In this document: piece after piece, positions 1 through 11,459 of the stretch
Layout of the letters: every line of letters starts with the position of its first letter
Position numbering within the stretch: the stretch's first letter is position 1
NCBI GenBank assembly: GCA_038373885.1
Contig: JAWZYV010012402.1
Span: forward strand, 62,001-126,000
Length of the DNA: 64,000 nt
Direction: 5' to 3'
Source: Cheiracanthium punctorium
Taxonomy: Eukaryota > Arthropoda > Arachnida > Araneae > Cheiracanthiidae
Made by a program: the position numbers and the translations under genes
The notes under the pieces: generated by a model
Database searches by the model: none
What the model was told of the DNA's origin: nothing
Seen by the model: the letters and a program-made list of their open reading frames with translations, nothing else

Positions 1-10
1 ACATCCCTTT

Positions 11-238
11 TTACAGTTTAATAGTTTTTTCGATTGGAGTTCGAGCAGTGAGTAATACGAGTAAGTCTACATCTTCACCTGCAACAATAGTTGTATTTGT
101 TAAATTGAATTGCTCTGTTGCTGTTTCAATTATCATTACATCAGCATCATTATTAGTTTGTTTTACCAATATATTTTCAACAATAAACTTTTCTTTCAAC
201 ATTGAATTTGAATAGAGATTTGTTGTGAGTATTTGCAA
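11..238 (-). pseudogene. PIN/FEN-like domain fragment, repeat-derived
   Basis: The minus-strand frame of about 75 residues carries a DADVMIIETA stretch followed by VAGEDVDLLVLL. This matches the acidic motif pattern of a PIN/FEN-nuclease-like domain that I know from repetitive, often transposon-linked arthropod and cnidarian proteins. The frame ends at a stop (11-13) but the downstream codons toward the window edge remain compatible with the family, so the stop may be a lesion. No upstream exon is visible and a 30-base poly(A) lies at 325-355. It is a truncated fragment at the window edge; exact family uncertain. Confidence 0.4.
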
Positions 239-321
239 GAAATTTCTGTTGACTGGTAGGAATTGTCATAGATTGATCAAATAAAATATCAGACGATGAA
301 AATGTTGCTGAAGGAAACCAC

Positions 322-357
<36 letters not shown>

Positions 358-1432
358 GCGCTAAGTACGCTACCTCAAAGGTGGCGGGGAAACGTGTGTA
401 TATTATGACGATTACAACTCTTCCAACTTTTTGAATCGTTATATCTCAGAAACGGTGGCTCTTAGGAAAAAACGTATTTCGACATTATTTATATATAATT
501 ATCAGATCTACAATTTTTGTCTGAACTAATTTTATAATAAAACTTACCGTTTTGCTGAAAATCGCGAAAAACCCGTTTTTGTGACATATGAGCCCGAGTA
601 AATTTTTTTTCAATTATCGGATCGATGAGGACTTTTTAGATTTCATTTATGATGGTGTTTTGAACAATCCTACCAACTTTGAGCTGGATGTGAATTTTTG
701 TACCTTCACTCCTATTTTTTTGTCTAATTCGACCTGACTAAGTGGTGCTACAACAATAAGCCGTCCACTCTCACTGCATTGTAACGTGAGAATCTTTCTT
801 AAGTAGCTCATGGTATTCTCTTGTGACCATGCACCATGACAACAGAACCAAGCAGGGCTGAAAACTCACTATCCCATATTTCCCGACTATTCCATAACAC
901 TCCCCTCTCCTGTATATGAGTAGTTAGCTGAAACGTCACATATAGAGGACGACACTACCGTGATTCAGCCCCATAGCTAGAGGGAGGACCAAAGAGCCCT
1001 AGTAGCAATGACTGCTTGTTTTCTGCTCGGTCGTTCATCGACTCATCGTTAACTCATCGACTCATCTAATTCAGTCATTGGCAAGTACACTTTTGTTTTT
1101 CTGCAATTGATGAATTTTTATTCATGGATAGAAGTGATCTAGACGAGCAGTTTCGACGATGGGAAACCGACAAACAATATCTTATCCGAAACTGCAGCTC
1201 TATAGTCATCGGGCCTTGCAGGTGTCCCAGTGGTTTAATGCGCCTTTTCTAATCTAAGGGAAATTTTGAACAATTCTTGAATGAATGACATAATTTACTT
1301 CAAATTTCTTATATTGGGGTTGGGACGGTGAAGGGGGGTGATATCCACCCTTGCCCCCGCCCACACACACACAAAATTTAAATGAAATATTTACAAAAAA
1401 AGTAAGTGTTTATTATATAAAATCGTTTGTAA
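239..1432. other. intergenic, no gene recognised; poly(A) tract at 325-355
   Basis: This stretch has an A-run of about 30 bases at 325-355 and a small open frame starting at 1124 (MDRSDLDEQF...) that I cannot assign. A CA-rich tract lies near 1361-1373. Nothing else is recognised. Confidence 0.5.
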
Positions 1433-1434
1433 TA

Positions 1435-2843
1435 CACTGCTGGCCACCCAAATTGCAACACCAAGAAAAACAAGAGATATCCCAACAAAATTTATTGTGT
1501 AGATAACATGTTGACCAAGTAACAAATGATTAAATTTACAGCATTCTATGAAGCGTGGTTCCTGCCAAAATCAGTACCCAGAGTAGCCGCCGTTGTTGGA
1601 GATCACAGCTGCCACACGCCTCGGCATTGATTCAAAGAGACTTTGAATGTGTTCTTGGGGTACAGCAGACCAAGCAGCTTCCACACGTTGCCAAAGTTGA
1701 TCTGGTGTGACAGCTGGGGATGAACTCTGGGTCAGTCGTTGAGCAACCATGGACCACATGTTTTCTATCGGCGAAAGATCCGGAGAGCGCGCCGGCCAGG
1801 GAAGCAATTCAATCTGGTGATTGACGAAGAACCCTTGGACAATGCGTGCCACGTGTGGCCGTGCATTATCCTGCTGAAATATGGCTGTTGGCAAGCCCTG
1901 AAGGTAAGAAAGGACAACTGGCTCCAACACCTCGGAGATGTAGCGCTGGCTGGTTAAAGTACCGGCAATGCGTACTAGAGGAGTGCGAGAGAGATATCCG
2001 ATACCGCCCCATACCATAATACCCGGTGCAGGACCAGTGTGACGGTGCATAATGCAGCTGTTCAGCATCCTCTCTCCACGGTGTCTCCAGACTCGAATCC
2101 GACCGTCGTGGTGTTGCATACAGAAGCGTGACTCGTCAGTAAAGAGAATTTCATTCCATTCTGTCGTCCACATCCTTCTTTCATCGCACCATTGGCGGCG
2201 GAGACGTCTGTGGTTCCGCGTCAGAGGTAGACAAAGCAACGGACGTCTTGCGGACAGACCATTCTGCTGTAAACGACGTCGAATGGTACGCGCAGACACT
2301 GGATGATGCGTTACAGACTGAATCTGCTGTGATATGGTTCGTGATGTGACTGAGCGGTCCGTCACTGCCATGCGTACAATCTGCCTGTCATCACGTGACG
2401 TGGTGCACTGAGGTCGATGCGGTCGATCACGTCTGTCCGTCGTACCCTCCTGCACCCAACGATCACATATCCGCATCACAGTTGTTTGGTTTCGTCCAAT
2501 ACGACGACCGATTTCCCTGAAAGATAACCCACAATCTCGGTATGCCACTATCCTTCCTCTGTCAAACTCGGATACTTGATCAAAAGATGATCGTTGTTTC
2601 CTACGAGGCATAATTTATCGTTTTTTTGAAAAAAAAGCAAGAAAAACACAATTGCTGTACTTGAAACCGTCGAAATCTCCAAGCCTTAAATAGCGCTTTG
2701 AGGTGGCGCCACAGGCGCGCTTGATGTGCGTCTGCGCTGAAATTCTAATCATTTGCATATCTCACCTCAGCTAATGCATGTTGTAAATTTCATATTATTT
2801 GCATGCTTCCTTCAGGGTGTTGCATTTACGATGGCCAGCAGTG
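1435..2843 (-). mobile_element. Tc1-like transposon, copy 1 (1409 bp, intact)
   Basis: The element starts with CACTGCTGGCCACCCAAATT and ends with the inverse GATGGCCAGCAGTG. It is flanked by TA on both sides (1433-1434 and 2844-2845), the canonical Tc1/mariner target duplication. The inverted repeats are imperfect, about 27 bp. It contains a single uninterrupted transposase gene on the minus strand. It has exactly the same length as the copy at 52836-54244 and differs from it at only two positions in the flanks I compared. A complete ORF and intact ends make it a candidate autonomous element. Confidence 0.95.
1571..2611 (-). CDS. Tc1-like transposase, 346 aa, intact
   Basis: The 346-residue protein has an N-terminal paired-type DNA-binding region with two helix-turn-helix units (about residues 10-115; FREIGRRIGRNQTTVMRI is the first recognition helix region) and a basic GRNQ-type linker. 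The DDE catalytic domain has D159 (FTDESRF), D248 (QQDNARPH) and E283 (SPDLSPIEN), with 34 residues between the last two, so it is DD34E. This is the normal length for Tc1 transposases. It cuts and pastes its own element at TA dinucleotides. The start codon at 2609-2611 is the first ATG and lies about 230 bases inside the right end. There are no frameshifts or stops. The product is identical in sequence to that of the second copy. Other reading frames across it are shadows. Confidence 0.95.
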   Translation of the reverse strand: MPRRKQRSSFDQVSEFDRGRIVAYRDCGLSFREIGRRIGRNQTTVMRICDRWVQEGTTDRRDRPHRPQCTTSRDDRQIVRMAVTDRSVTSRTISQQIQSVTHHPVSARTIRRRLQQNGLSARRPLLCLPLTRNHRRLRRQWCDERRMWTTEWNEILFTDESRFCMQHHDGRIRVWRHRGERMLNSCIMHRHTGPAPGIMVWGGIGYLSRTPLVRIAGTLTSQRYISEVLEPVVLSYLQGLPTAIFQQDNARPHVARIVQGFFVNHQIELLPWPARSPDLSPIENMWSMVAQRLTQSSSPAVTPDQLWQRVEAAWSAVPQEHIQSLFESMPRRVAAVISNNGGYSGY

Positions 2844-2845
2844 TA

Positions 2846-3260
2846 TTTAAATAATTTTTAAAAAATGTGTTTAAAAAAAAGAAAAGAAAATCTGTTTGAG
2901 CGTCAGCTGCATTATAAGAATAACGGAAACTTCATTAAAATGAGCAACTCTTTTGAAACCTCCTTAATGTAAACAGCAAGAAGAGAAATCAGTTAATTTT
3001 TAAAAGTTATCCAAGTAATATGAAAGTTAAAATCACACTAAAATTCCCATACAATTTGCAATATTGTTTTTTAATTATTAATTTTGAATGTTGTTGCTAC
3101 TTACATACATTGGTAAAAAGTGAAATTAATTTGTTACCAATCGAATAATTTGACTATTATTAATAATAGCTAAACAGCACTTTGTCAAAATTTCACCAAA
3201 GTCCCAATCTGTGACTAAAATAACCGGTATTTCAATTTTTGGCTTTCACATGACAAGTCT
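2846..3260. other. AT-rich intergenic, nothing recognised
   Basis: AT-rich DNA with no open frame, hairpin or repeat that I can name. Confidence 0.5.
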
Positions 3261-3338
3261 GGATGGCCTTGTGGTAGCGTGCTAGGCTTTGATTCTGTAC
3301 GCTCAGGGTTCGGGTCCGGTGAAGGAAGTTTTTTTTTT
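3261..3338 (+). repeat. tRNA-like SINE head with T-run
   Basis: GGATGGCCTTGTGGTAGCG resembles a pol III A box region and GGGTTCGGGTCC at 3306-3317 a B box. A run of T at 3330-3338 would act as a pol III terminator. The anticodon and acceptor arms do not fold well, so a SINE head or tRNA pseudogene is more likely than a functional tRNA gene. Confidence 0.45.
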
Positions 3339-4358
3339 CCTAGAAAAACGGAAAGTTTGCATCCAAAAAACGAAAACATTAAACGGAAAGGACATATTTT
3401 GAAAATTTTGCTGCCAGTCGTTTATTTTTTATTAGCAAATGTATTTTAAACAGTTTATCGGTTTCTCATCGGTTCCTTTTAGTTATTCCATCGGAGTCAT
3501 CGGGAAACGATAATCGGCTTTATGGCCCCCCAAGCGGACATTTTGTACCAGTTGCCGATTCAGTTTCCCCTTTTTTGGATGAAAAGCCGTGATCGACCAT
3601 TGCTTCTTCTCCTCGGATTAAACTCACCCGCCTCTCATTGACCGATTGGTTATTGCTACTAGGGAGCCCAAGGCCCCTTCCGAAATTTGAATTTTTTTAG
3701 TTGGATGTCACTAATTAAGCTTTTGTCAGAAATTCACCTTCTGATCCCTTCCGAAATCTTCTTCTGGCTATCCTCCTACCTTGCCCAATCGCCAGCATTA
3801 AAGGAACTGAAAAACAGTGCTTGGAACCGTAATTTTATTCGTTCCTGTTCAAATAAAGAATATATCAGTTCAGATCCGGTTTTCTTTCCGCCATAATGGT
3901 TTTCGGATCAATTCCAAATAAATAATTTTATTTTACGTATACTCTTATTTGTACTAAAATATAATTCTACCATCAACTTCATTAAATCTGCCTGCTACAA
4001 GTCGTTTCTTGCGAAGCTGAAACAGAAAAGTACTAGTGAACATCAAAACAGGAAATCGAGAAGCAACGTACCGTCCGTTTTGCTAAAACAGAGCGACTGC
4101 AAACAAGACGATTGTATTCGGAAAAGGGATGACAGGTTGCAATGGGTACTTTTTGAAACTCTATTTTGGGCGCGCTGTCTTTTTCATTTTTCAGTTCGGA
4201 TATTTCATAAACTATTCTACTTATTGCTACTTCAAGTGTAAATTGAGTTTTAATCATAAAAGAGCATTGCTAAACTTCCGTTCACCCCTATTTTGATGAA
4301 ATCGAATCAGACCTGACGCATGCGTAAATGGGAGGAAGGCTTTGAGAAACGAAAAAGA
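3339..4358. other. intergenic, nothing recognised
   Basis: No credible coding region or repeat boundary is seen. The short open frames here have no domain, splice or codon support. Confidence 0.45.
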
Positions 4359-4779
4359 CTGTACATTAGGGTGCAGTGGAAAAAACTTTTTTTTTCAATT
4401 TCAAAATCCAATAGCGACCAAAAGTTGTGTTTTATATTGAATAAGAAAAATGCAGAATTTCAAAATTTTTTTAATATATCTTGAGGGTCCACTATTGCCC
4501 CAAAATGTCACAAAAATCCGAAAAACTGAGTATTTTAATATTATTTATAAAATACAAAAAATATGATTTATAATATACAATAGCAAAAAATTGTTGGATT
4601 GCGTGCTATTCAATGACTGTACAAAATTTTAGAATTGTCTGGAAATATCTTGAGGGTCCACTAAAGCGAACAAAAAGTACAAAAAAAAATCATTTTTTTA
4701 AACAAAACGTTGCTTGAAGGAAAAACGTTTCAATTGTTCATTTACAAACAACTATACTTAAATAAAGTATTAAAATATA

Positions 4780-5221
4780 CAGGGCGTTCCATAAATATTG
4801 GAACAAAATATGAGGAGAGGTAGTGCACATAATAAGAATAAGTATCACACAGCAATGTGCGGTCGCAAATGCCATCTACATGTGGCTGTTCATAATCACT
4901 TTAGAACAAGTGCTGAAATAATAGTAAACTTTCCGACCACTGTTCATCAAACACTAATATATTTTTATTAGAAAACACGTATCTGAAATTGATAATTTAA
5001 AAATTATCAATTTTAAACTGAATGAAAATTTTGGAGACGAACGTATTGTTTATGGAACGTGGTTAAGAAATTAGACTAGCTCTTCAACAATTTTCCCAAA
5101 GTGATTATTAACAGGTAAGTGAAAACGGTGTTGTTGACCCCAGACTGTTACATGAATCTGAATCCTTATTATGTGTCCTATCTCCCCTTAAATTTTGTAC
5201 CAATAATTATGGGACATCCTG
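4780..5221. mobile_element. mariner/Tc1-type MITE, about 442 bp
   Basis: The ends are CAGGGCGTTCCATAAATATT on the left and the inverse of CAGGATGTCCCATAATTATT on the right. The inverted similarity extends some 55 bp and TA flanks both sides (4778-4779, 5222-5223). There is no open frame. It is nested inside the long-TIR transposon, upstream of its transposase remnant, so it inserted later. The TA duplication suggests mobilisation by a Tc1/mariner-type transposase. Confidence 0.75.
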
Positions 5222-5404
5222 TATATTAAGGGTCCCCTGCAAAGAACAAACAGAGGGAAAATTTCCTTTTTAATCAGAACCAAGTGGCACTGATGGTATT
5301 TTTCACTGCGCAATGTATTTACTTTAGAAAGGAAATGTGAAATCGTCTCACAACTTGTTTTTAATTCTATTTTTAGACATTAAAAGCTGAAATTATAATG
5401 ACTG

Positions 5405-6520
5405 GGGTATTTTTTTTCGGTGGCAGAAAAGATTCTACACTTTCCATGGAGAAAAGAGAAGTCTGTCATCGAGAAACAATTATGGAAGAGCATGTGTCTA
5501 GTAAATCAGCCTCATGACATATACTTGGGTCATGTTTCTCTTGCAAGTGGTACAGCAGCAGCTATCACGCCATTATGAATCATCTTATAAAAACATTAAC
5601 ACCGACAGGTTACTTACTGTTGGCTGTGATGGCACAGTAGTCAACACCGGACGTAAAGGTGGTGTCATCAATCTGATGGAAAGAGAGCTTCAAAAGCCAC
5701 TGCAATGTCTAATTTGTCTGTTCCACGCAAATGAGCTGCCGCTCAGGCACTTAATAGAACATTTAGATGGGCCTACTGTAGGACTACGAGATTTTTCTAC
5801 TGCGATCGGGAAAAAAACTGAAAAATTGTGAACAACTGCCTGTTGTTAAGAGTTTGTTTCTATTCCGTCAGAGATTTCTTCTAAAAATTTAAGCACTGAT
5901 CGGAAGTATCTCTTGGAAATAAGTCACGCTGTTACTACAGGGCAATGTTCTGAAAATTGTCCCACTCGATGAGGTTAACCACGACTAACCGAATTTTGCA
6001 CTTATAAGTTGCTGAGACAAATCCTTCACCTGATCTCATAGCACTAACATCCTACATTGCCAAAATATATTGTCCAGTTTGGTTTATGATAAAGCCATCT
6101 CCAGCATGCAAGGATGGAGCTCTCCACTTATGGCGTATGATCAAGCTGTTCCGGTACCTTAGCGAAAAACTTATGCAAGTGATAGATCCTGTTACTCAGC
6201 GAAATGGGTTCTTCGCTCACCCTGAAAACATTCCTTTCTCTATGCGGTCAGACAAGAGAATACACATCCAAGAGTTGGCAGCTCGTAGAATTTTGAAAGC
6301 CAGAGAACAACCCGAAATCCAAAATGTAAGAGATTTCAATGTTCCAACGCTGAATTTCAAGGCGCATGATCATATTGATCTGATTGATTTGAAATGTCCT
6401 GATATCCAAGTAACTTCACCACCGCTGATTTCAAAAATCGGGAATGATAAATTGAAGGAAATCAAAGGGGTGGGATTACAATCGCGATTTTTCGACATTT
6501 TCAAAAAACCATGCCGTTAA
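5405..6520 (+). pseudogene. transposase remnant of the CDGT...NTGRKGG...HANELPLRH family
   Basis: Fragments in different frames line up as one protein: a FFGGRKDSTL block near 5416, EEHVSLVNQP, then GCDGTVVNTGRKGG and LFHANELPLRHLIEHLDGPT (5610-5790), and after a frameshift IDPVTQRNGFFAHPENIP, ELAARRILKAR and VPTLNFKAHDHIDLID (6183-6385). I recognise this string of motifs from a widespread arthropod and cnidarian repetitive protein family, normally left uncharacterised. The acidic residues in CDGT and in the C-terminal half could belong to an RNase H-like catalytic core, but that is inference. Several stops and frameshifts make it non-functional. Confidence 0.7.
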
Positions 6521-6992
6521 AAAAATTTCAAAATGCCATTCTGTAAAAAAATGTGCCGTCATAAATAATTGTTAAACGTTCACATTTTCTTCTTCTTTTT
6601 ATATGTCCTTTGTCAATCAATTAAAACCATTTTCAAGTAAACAATTATTTGTAATGAAAAGAGATATTTTCCCTCTGTTTGTACTTAACTGTTCTCTTCA
6701 GTGGATCCTCAAGATCTCTTCTGACAATTCGAAAATTTTGCACGACCATTTAACCCAAATTTTATCGAAATTAGATTCAAAAAACATATTTATTTTTATC
6801 TTATAAATAATGCTAAAATACTCAATTTTTCGAATTTTTGTGATACTTTGGTGCAATAGTGGACCCTCAAGATATATTTCAAAAAAATTGAAATTCTGCA
6901 TTTTTTTTTTTCAATACAAGACACAACTTTTGGTCGCTATTGGATTTTGAAATTAAAAAAAAAGTTTTTTTTCACTGCACCCTACTGTACAT

Positions 6993-8191
6993 GTAATCAT
7001 GATAATTATATGGGTGACGTTAAATTAGAAAATATTGATAAGTTGGTGACAGTAACAAAAGGATTGAAGATATACCGAACCGAAATATACCGATATTTTT
7101 TTTTTCGGTTTTTGTTCCGACCAAAATAACGGTTTTTTCCGGTTCCGTTTCGAGTGCCTGCTGAAAAACTCCATCAGGTTGTTTTAAAAATCCATTTAAT
7201 CGAACACGTATAGTTTTTACAGGGATTGTGACATGCTTGAGTTTTTTAAAAATAATAGTAACTTTTATATCGAACACTGTTCCAACTATTGCTATAATTG
7301 TAACTAGCTCGAATCATTGAAAATCAATGAAAATTTGTGTTTTAAGATTCGTTGGAATCCTCTATTGAAATATAGAGTGAAAAGAGATCGCTGCCATTTA
7401 ATTTTTTAAGCTCTTTTAATTTGTAGAATTCTTTAAAAAATGTATACAAAGCGCGATAATAAAGAATCATAGAAATAAAGTTATAGATTTCTTGTGGCGC
7501 TGTGTGAATTAAAGCAAAGTAAATTGCTTGAGTTCGGATGTTTTTTTAGGGACTGGAAATAAAAAATAAATTGCTTTCTTTTTAATAAAATTGTAGAACT
7601 ATGTATACATTAAAAAACATCCTTTTACTTTTCCCTATCTCATTAGTACATGAGGTTATTAATGAGATAATTAATTGCAATAAAAAGTACGTTTTTATTG
7701 CAATTTGTTCGTGGGTGTAGAATTGAAAAGGCGGGACCTTCCGATTGCTGTCTCTACATAGAAGATTTACTTTGCTCACTTGAATGCTAATGCAATCCTG
7801 AAGACTGCTCTTGACATAGCCCACTCGTATTTGCAAGAAGGAGGAAAACAACTTATTGTAACCCTCTTATTTCTTAGAGATTTACCTTTCTAAGACTTTT
7901 GTTTGCCCTGTTTTTTGAGAAAATACTCCACACAGTTTGCCCATTTATTTAAGATTTATTGCAAAATATATTTATATCGCCTTCGAAGAAAGACTCTTAC
8001 ACTTTCACTCAGATTTAGTTACATTCAAATTACAAAACAATTAGATACTCGGAAGACAGAAACTTCTGTATTCGGTTGTCTTTAAATTTGAAAAATAAAA
8101 TAAAGCATAAAATAATACTGTATTTTCTTCGTATTTTGGGTCGACCATAGCCCTAAAAATAGTAAAGTAGTAGATAAGACACTGAATATAC
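6993..8191. other. intergenic, AT-rich; no gene recognised
   Basis: A stretch at 7070-7140 repeats CCGAACCG/CGGTTTT-type words on both strands, resembling subterminal motifs of some hAT elements, but I could not find matching ends. The rest contains no supported feature. Confidence 0.4.
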
Positions 8192-8308
8192 ATGGTAGAT
8201 GGCCTAGCTGTCAAGTTTCTGAGTTCTGGCCTACCTCGCGGCTCTCGATCTAACGGTCTGAAGTTTGAGGAGGTTTTTTCCAGATATAACGTAAATACCC
8301 GTTAGAAC
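8192..8308 (+). repeat. SINE fragment, left part, interrupted by hAT-like element
   Basis: The stretch CTCGATCTAACGGTCTG followed by TTCCAGATATAACGTAAATACC matches, in inverse orientation, the body of the SINE at 39887-40124. The similarity stops abruptly at the hAT-like end at 8309 and resumes after 9522, where GAACCCATTAAAAAATTCC resembles the continuation of the SINE. The SINE is therefore older than the inserted element. Confidence 0.55.
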
Positions 8309-9522
8309 TAGAGGTGTGCTGGATCCTTAAAAAGTTGGATCCGAGGATACGGATCTGAAAACGGATAACTTGTTTTTATATCCACGGATACGGATATGAA
8401 AACGGATAATTTGTTGCCATATCCGTATCTCTTTGTTCGGAAATTATTTCAAAGAAAACGCCATTTTGAAGTGATAATTTCATGCACATTTCATACACGG
8501 TATGAAATAATCTACTGCAATGATAACTTTCATATCATATGTAATGCAGTGATTAAAATATAATGTAGAGGTTAAAGTTACATTTTTAATAATCTTCCGA
8601 GTTTTACGAACGTTGAGTTTTCGAAACGCTACTGCCAAACCAAGTGCTTTTCAAATTTCACAACCACTTGTTGTGTTAAGACGCTAGTTCGGAAAAAACT
8701 ATGTGGTTTGGGTACCTAAGTAGGACTAACTAGTCAGGCAATTGAAATTAACTGTGCCTGACTAGAAATTTCTAGAATGTCTCTTCACAAGCTGTATTAG
8801 ATACTGTAATGAACGAAAATAATTTTTTTTAATCTTAACACGATGGTGTAAATGTACTCTAGCATTAAAAATGATGAATACCATGTAAATATCATACGGA
8901 ACTAAGCTATCTACGGCTAACTGAGGGGGAGGAGGTCTAAGCTCTCCTTGGAAAGATTTTAGCCCGCTGTATGAAGATTACATTTTCTATAGAAATTATA
9001 AGAGTTGTAGCCCTTAAGTGTCTAGTTGGGAGACGGATCCCACTATGTAGAAATATTCGAAAAGCTTACTAAGTTACGCCATGTAATTACATGCTAAAAG
9101 CTTAAAATTATTTATACTAATTTAAACGAGCTATTTTTGTGCTAAACAGAAATATTCACTTAAAAATAATAAACAGTAATTATTGAATTTTAAACAATAA
9201 AATTCATATTAATTACAAAAATAATTTATTAATACTATTCAATGATTTGATTTTTCATTTCTTTGACTTATCCTGAAAAGCCATTAAAAGATCCATGGAA
9301 GATCCGCTGAAAGAAAGTGGATACGGACACGGATATCTATTTTCTCTCTGACAGATCCGCATCAGAATGTCTTTCTTTTCAGACGGATACAGATACGGAT
9401 ACAGATAATATATTTTCGATGTGACGGATCCGGATAGTGTCATTTTGTTCAGACGGATGCACATACGGATACGGATCAATTTTCTACAAATATCCGCGGA
9501 TAAGGATATCTGGCACACCGTA
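8309..9522. mobile_element. non-autonomous hAT-like element, about 1.2 kb
   Basis: The left end TAGAGGTGTGCTGGATCC is mirrored at the right end by GGATATCTGGCACACCGTA. Both ends carry dense subterminal copies of GGATACGGATA, a pattern typical of hAT elements whose ends begin TAGAGGTGTGC. The interior has no open frame with recognisable domains. I could not resolve a clean 8-bp duplication; the flanks GTTAGAAC and TTAAGAAC are similar but offset. It interrupts a SINE. Confidence 0.65.
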
Positions 9523-9620
9523 GAATCTTAAGAACCCATTAAAAAATTCCTCCGTCAAAGACATCTTTTCTCCCCCTTCCCTTTTGGCACAGAGCCCTCG
9601 TATAGCTTTGCCTGAGCCAG
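9523..9620 (+). repeat. SINE fragment, right part after hAT-like insertion
   Basis: Sequence following the hAT-like element resumes similarity to the SINE body (GAACCCATTAAAAAATTCC). Its right boundary is not clear. Confidence 0.35.
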
Positions 9621-10683
9621 AAATCAAATAAAAGTCTATCGTTCTGTTCTGAAACGATATACAGGATTGTGTTTTGAATAGTGTAAAATCCTATTTTAAT
9701 TCCTATCATTCCCATGGTTGACTCTTGGCACAAAGGCCAAGGGTCATTCAAAATTTTTCGGAAAAAGGCTTTTTCTAAAACTTGAAGTTTGATCTTCAAA
9801 ATTTTCTTGTGTCAAAAAAGAACCACAAAGATGTACGTTTTAGTTTATAGGTACTAATGAGGAATTCTGAAAAAGGGTAAGATATGTGTTTTTGACTTTT
9901 GGCGTGAAGAAAAATTTGACCTTAAAAATGCAGAAAACACAAAATTGAATGGTTTTGAAGGTCATTTACTGCTCATGCCGAGAGTGACCATGTATGAAAT
10001 TAGCTGGAAAAGAAGTCTTTAGTGTGGCAGAAACAAAAACAATTCAAAGATCTATGGTAACTCATTCAAGTTTATTACATGTATCCTTACACTTTGTGAT
10101 GAACATCACACTTGTCCATTTTATATCCATTTAATGACAAACTTCTCCAGAACATGTATGTTTCTATAATATCGTCTTGACGTAATTCTATGAACTTTCT
10201 TTCTACAGCAATATGTTTGTAACATCACATAAAATGGACATATAAACTTCCTAATTATGTTTATATGGTTGAATTCGAGAATGTAACCGGTTGGTTTTGT
10301 CTGTTAGGTTATGACTGGTTATATGAATCTTCGGTTGTTTTTCTATTTTTCCGATCATGTGTGACTTTTTAGCACTTTTGATTATTCAGAAAAGTCACCC
10401 CATTCCCGTGATTGTACACTTGAATCTTTTGCACGTGTTATATTCACGTATACGCTGCAGTTGTCGCGGTTACTTGTCTTTAAACAGTTTGAAATAAGCC
10501 AGAAGCCTAACGTCTTTACAAGCACAACTCGAAAGAAATATGAGAAGCTTTCATTAAATACTGTATGATGTACTTCTTATGAAAAATAATAACTTACTAT
10601 GGATTAGTGGAAATTTGACTTGCACTAGAATACGTTTTTGAGAGGGTATACACACATGTTTAAAAGACCATAAACACAATATA
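9621..10683. other. intergenic, nothing recognised
   Basis: No credible open frame or repeat is seen. Two stretches near 10100 and 10220 share the words AAATGGACATATAA / CATTTTATATCCAT in inverse orientation, too short to call. Confidence 0.4.
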
Positions 10684-10778
10684 CCCCAATAGCACAACTA
10701 GTTCAAAAGACCTTCTTTGAACGGCTTTGAACGTTCTGCGTCTTTTGAACGTTTTGTGAACTAGTTGTTCTACTAGGG
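10684..10778. repeat. short palindromic MITE-like hairpin
   Basis: CCCAATAGCACAACTAGTTC is mirrored by GTGAACTAGTTGTTCTACTA across a 95-base stretch, giving a hairpin with a loop of about 45 bases. TA-like flanks are present. It has no coding content. Confidence 0.5.
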
Positions 10779-11207
10779 TAAACGGACTAAACACATTTGT
10801 GATAAGGCATAAATTACTTTCGAAAGAAATCTTGAAAACAATTCATCTTAAACTAACTGTAATACCACACAAACATTCCGTAACCTTTGTACTACGGAAT
10901 AACGCTTTTTTGAGGAAACGAAAATATTTGTACATAAATTTACAAATTTTGCACAGATATACTCTGAAATGTGTCTTTTTTAGTTTAGCAATACTTCTTT
11001 GGTTAAGTAGTTTGGTAGCTTTATTTTGTTGATTTAACAAAACAGTTTTAATTTTGAAAAACGTTTCTAGTTGGAACTCAGACCCAATGGCATTTGAAAT
11101 GGTTGAACAATGTCGCGCATGCGTCAAGGAAATGTGCAGTACAGTGCAGCCAGGAGAGGAGAAAGGAGCGTCCATGTTCATTAGGCGAAAGAGAAAACGG
11201 AGTATTG
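10779..11207. other. intergenic; overlapping open frames without support
   Basis: Open frames exist on both strands (up to 160 codons on the minus strand, 10843-11325) but they run into the Tc1-like end at 11208 and show no domain or splice support. I do not call a gene. Confidence 0.35.
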
Positions 11208-11459
11208 AACTACTGGCCATTAAAATTGCAACACCAAGAAGGCGACAAGCTACAGGCGTGAAATTTGAACGACGAATAAGATACGGTGATCTGCAAATGG
11301 ATCTATGCCGGTTTCTCATACACAAATTGAATTTGAACGTTGTTGCCTAATGAAAAGTTGTTGTGATGCCTGGTGTAAAAAGGAGAAATGCGTACCAGCC
11401 GTTTCTGACTTTGATAAAGGTCGAATTGTAGCCTACAGATTGTAGATTGCGGTTTATCC

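Larger units (their letters stand above)
4367..6984 (+). mobile_element. long-TIR DNA transposon with 8-bp TSD, copy 1 (2618 bp)
   Basis: The left end TAGGGTGCAGTGG is mirrored by CACTGCACCCTA at the right end. The inverted repeats extend inward about 300 bp with gaps, and each contains two related units bearing CTTGAGGGTCCACT. The element is flanked by perfect 8-bp duplications CTGTACAT (4359-4366 and 6985-6992). It encodes the remains of a transposase on the plus strand and has been invaded by a TA-type MITE. The 8-bp duplication fits hAT or P-like superfamilies, but the protein is not one I can name. A related element lies at 12743-15396. Confidence 0.85.

Noticed and set aside
1739..2306. 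Plus-strand open frames of 72 and 84 codons
   Set aside because: They lie antisense within the intact Tc1-like transposase and recur identically in the second copy. They are shadows of the transposase frame.
3261..3327. Functional tRNA gene
   Set aside because: A and B box-like motifs are present but acceptor and anticodon stems do not fold. A SINE head or tRNA pseudogene is more likely.
7060..7150. CCGAACCG / CGGTTTT repeats as transposon end
   Set aside because: Only one cluster was found, without a partner end or duplication.
10843..11350. Overlapping 160- and 98-codon frames on opposite strands
   Set aside because: The plus-strand frame reads into the Tc1-like terminal repeat (IKIATPRRRQ), and the minus-strand one is its mirror. 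No support for a gene.
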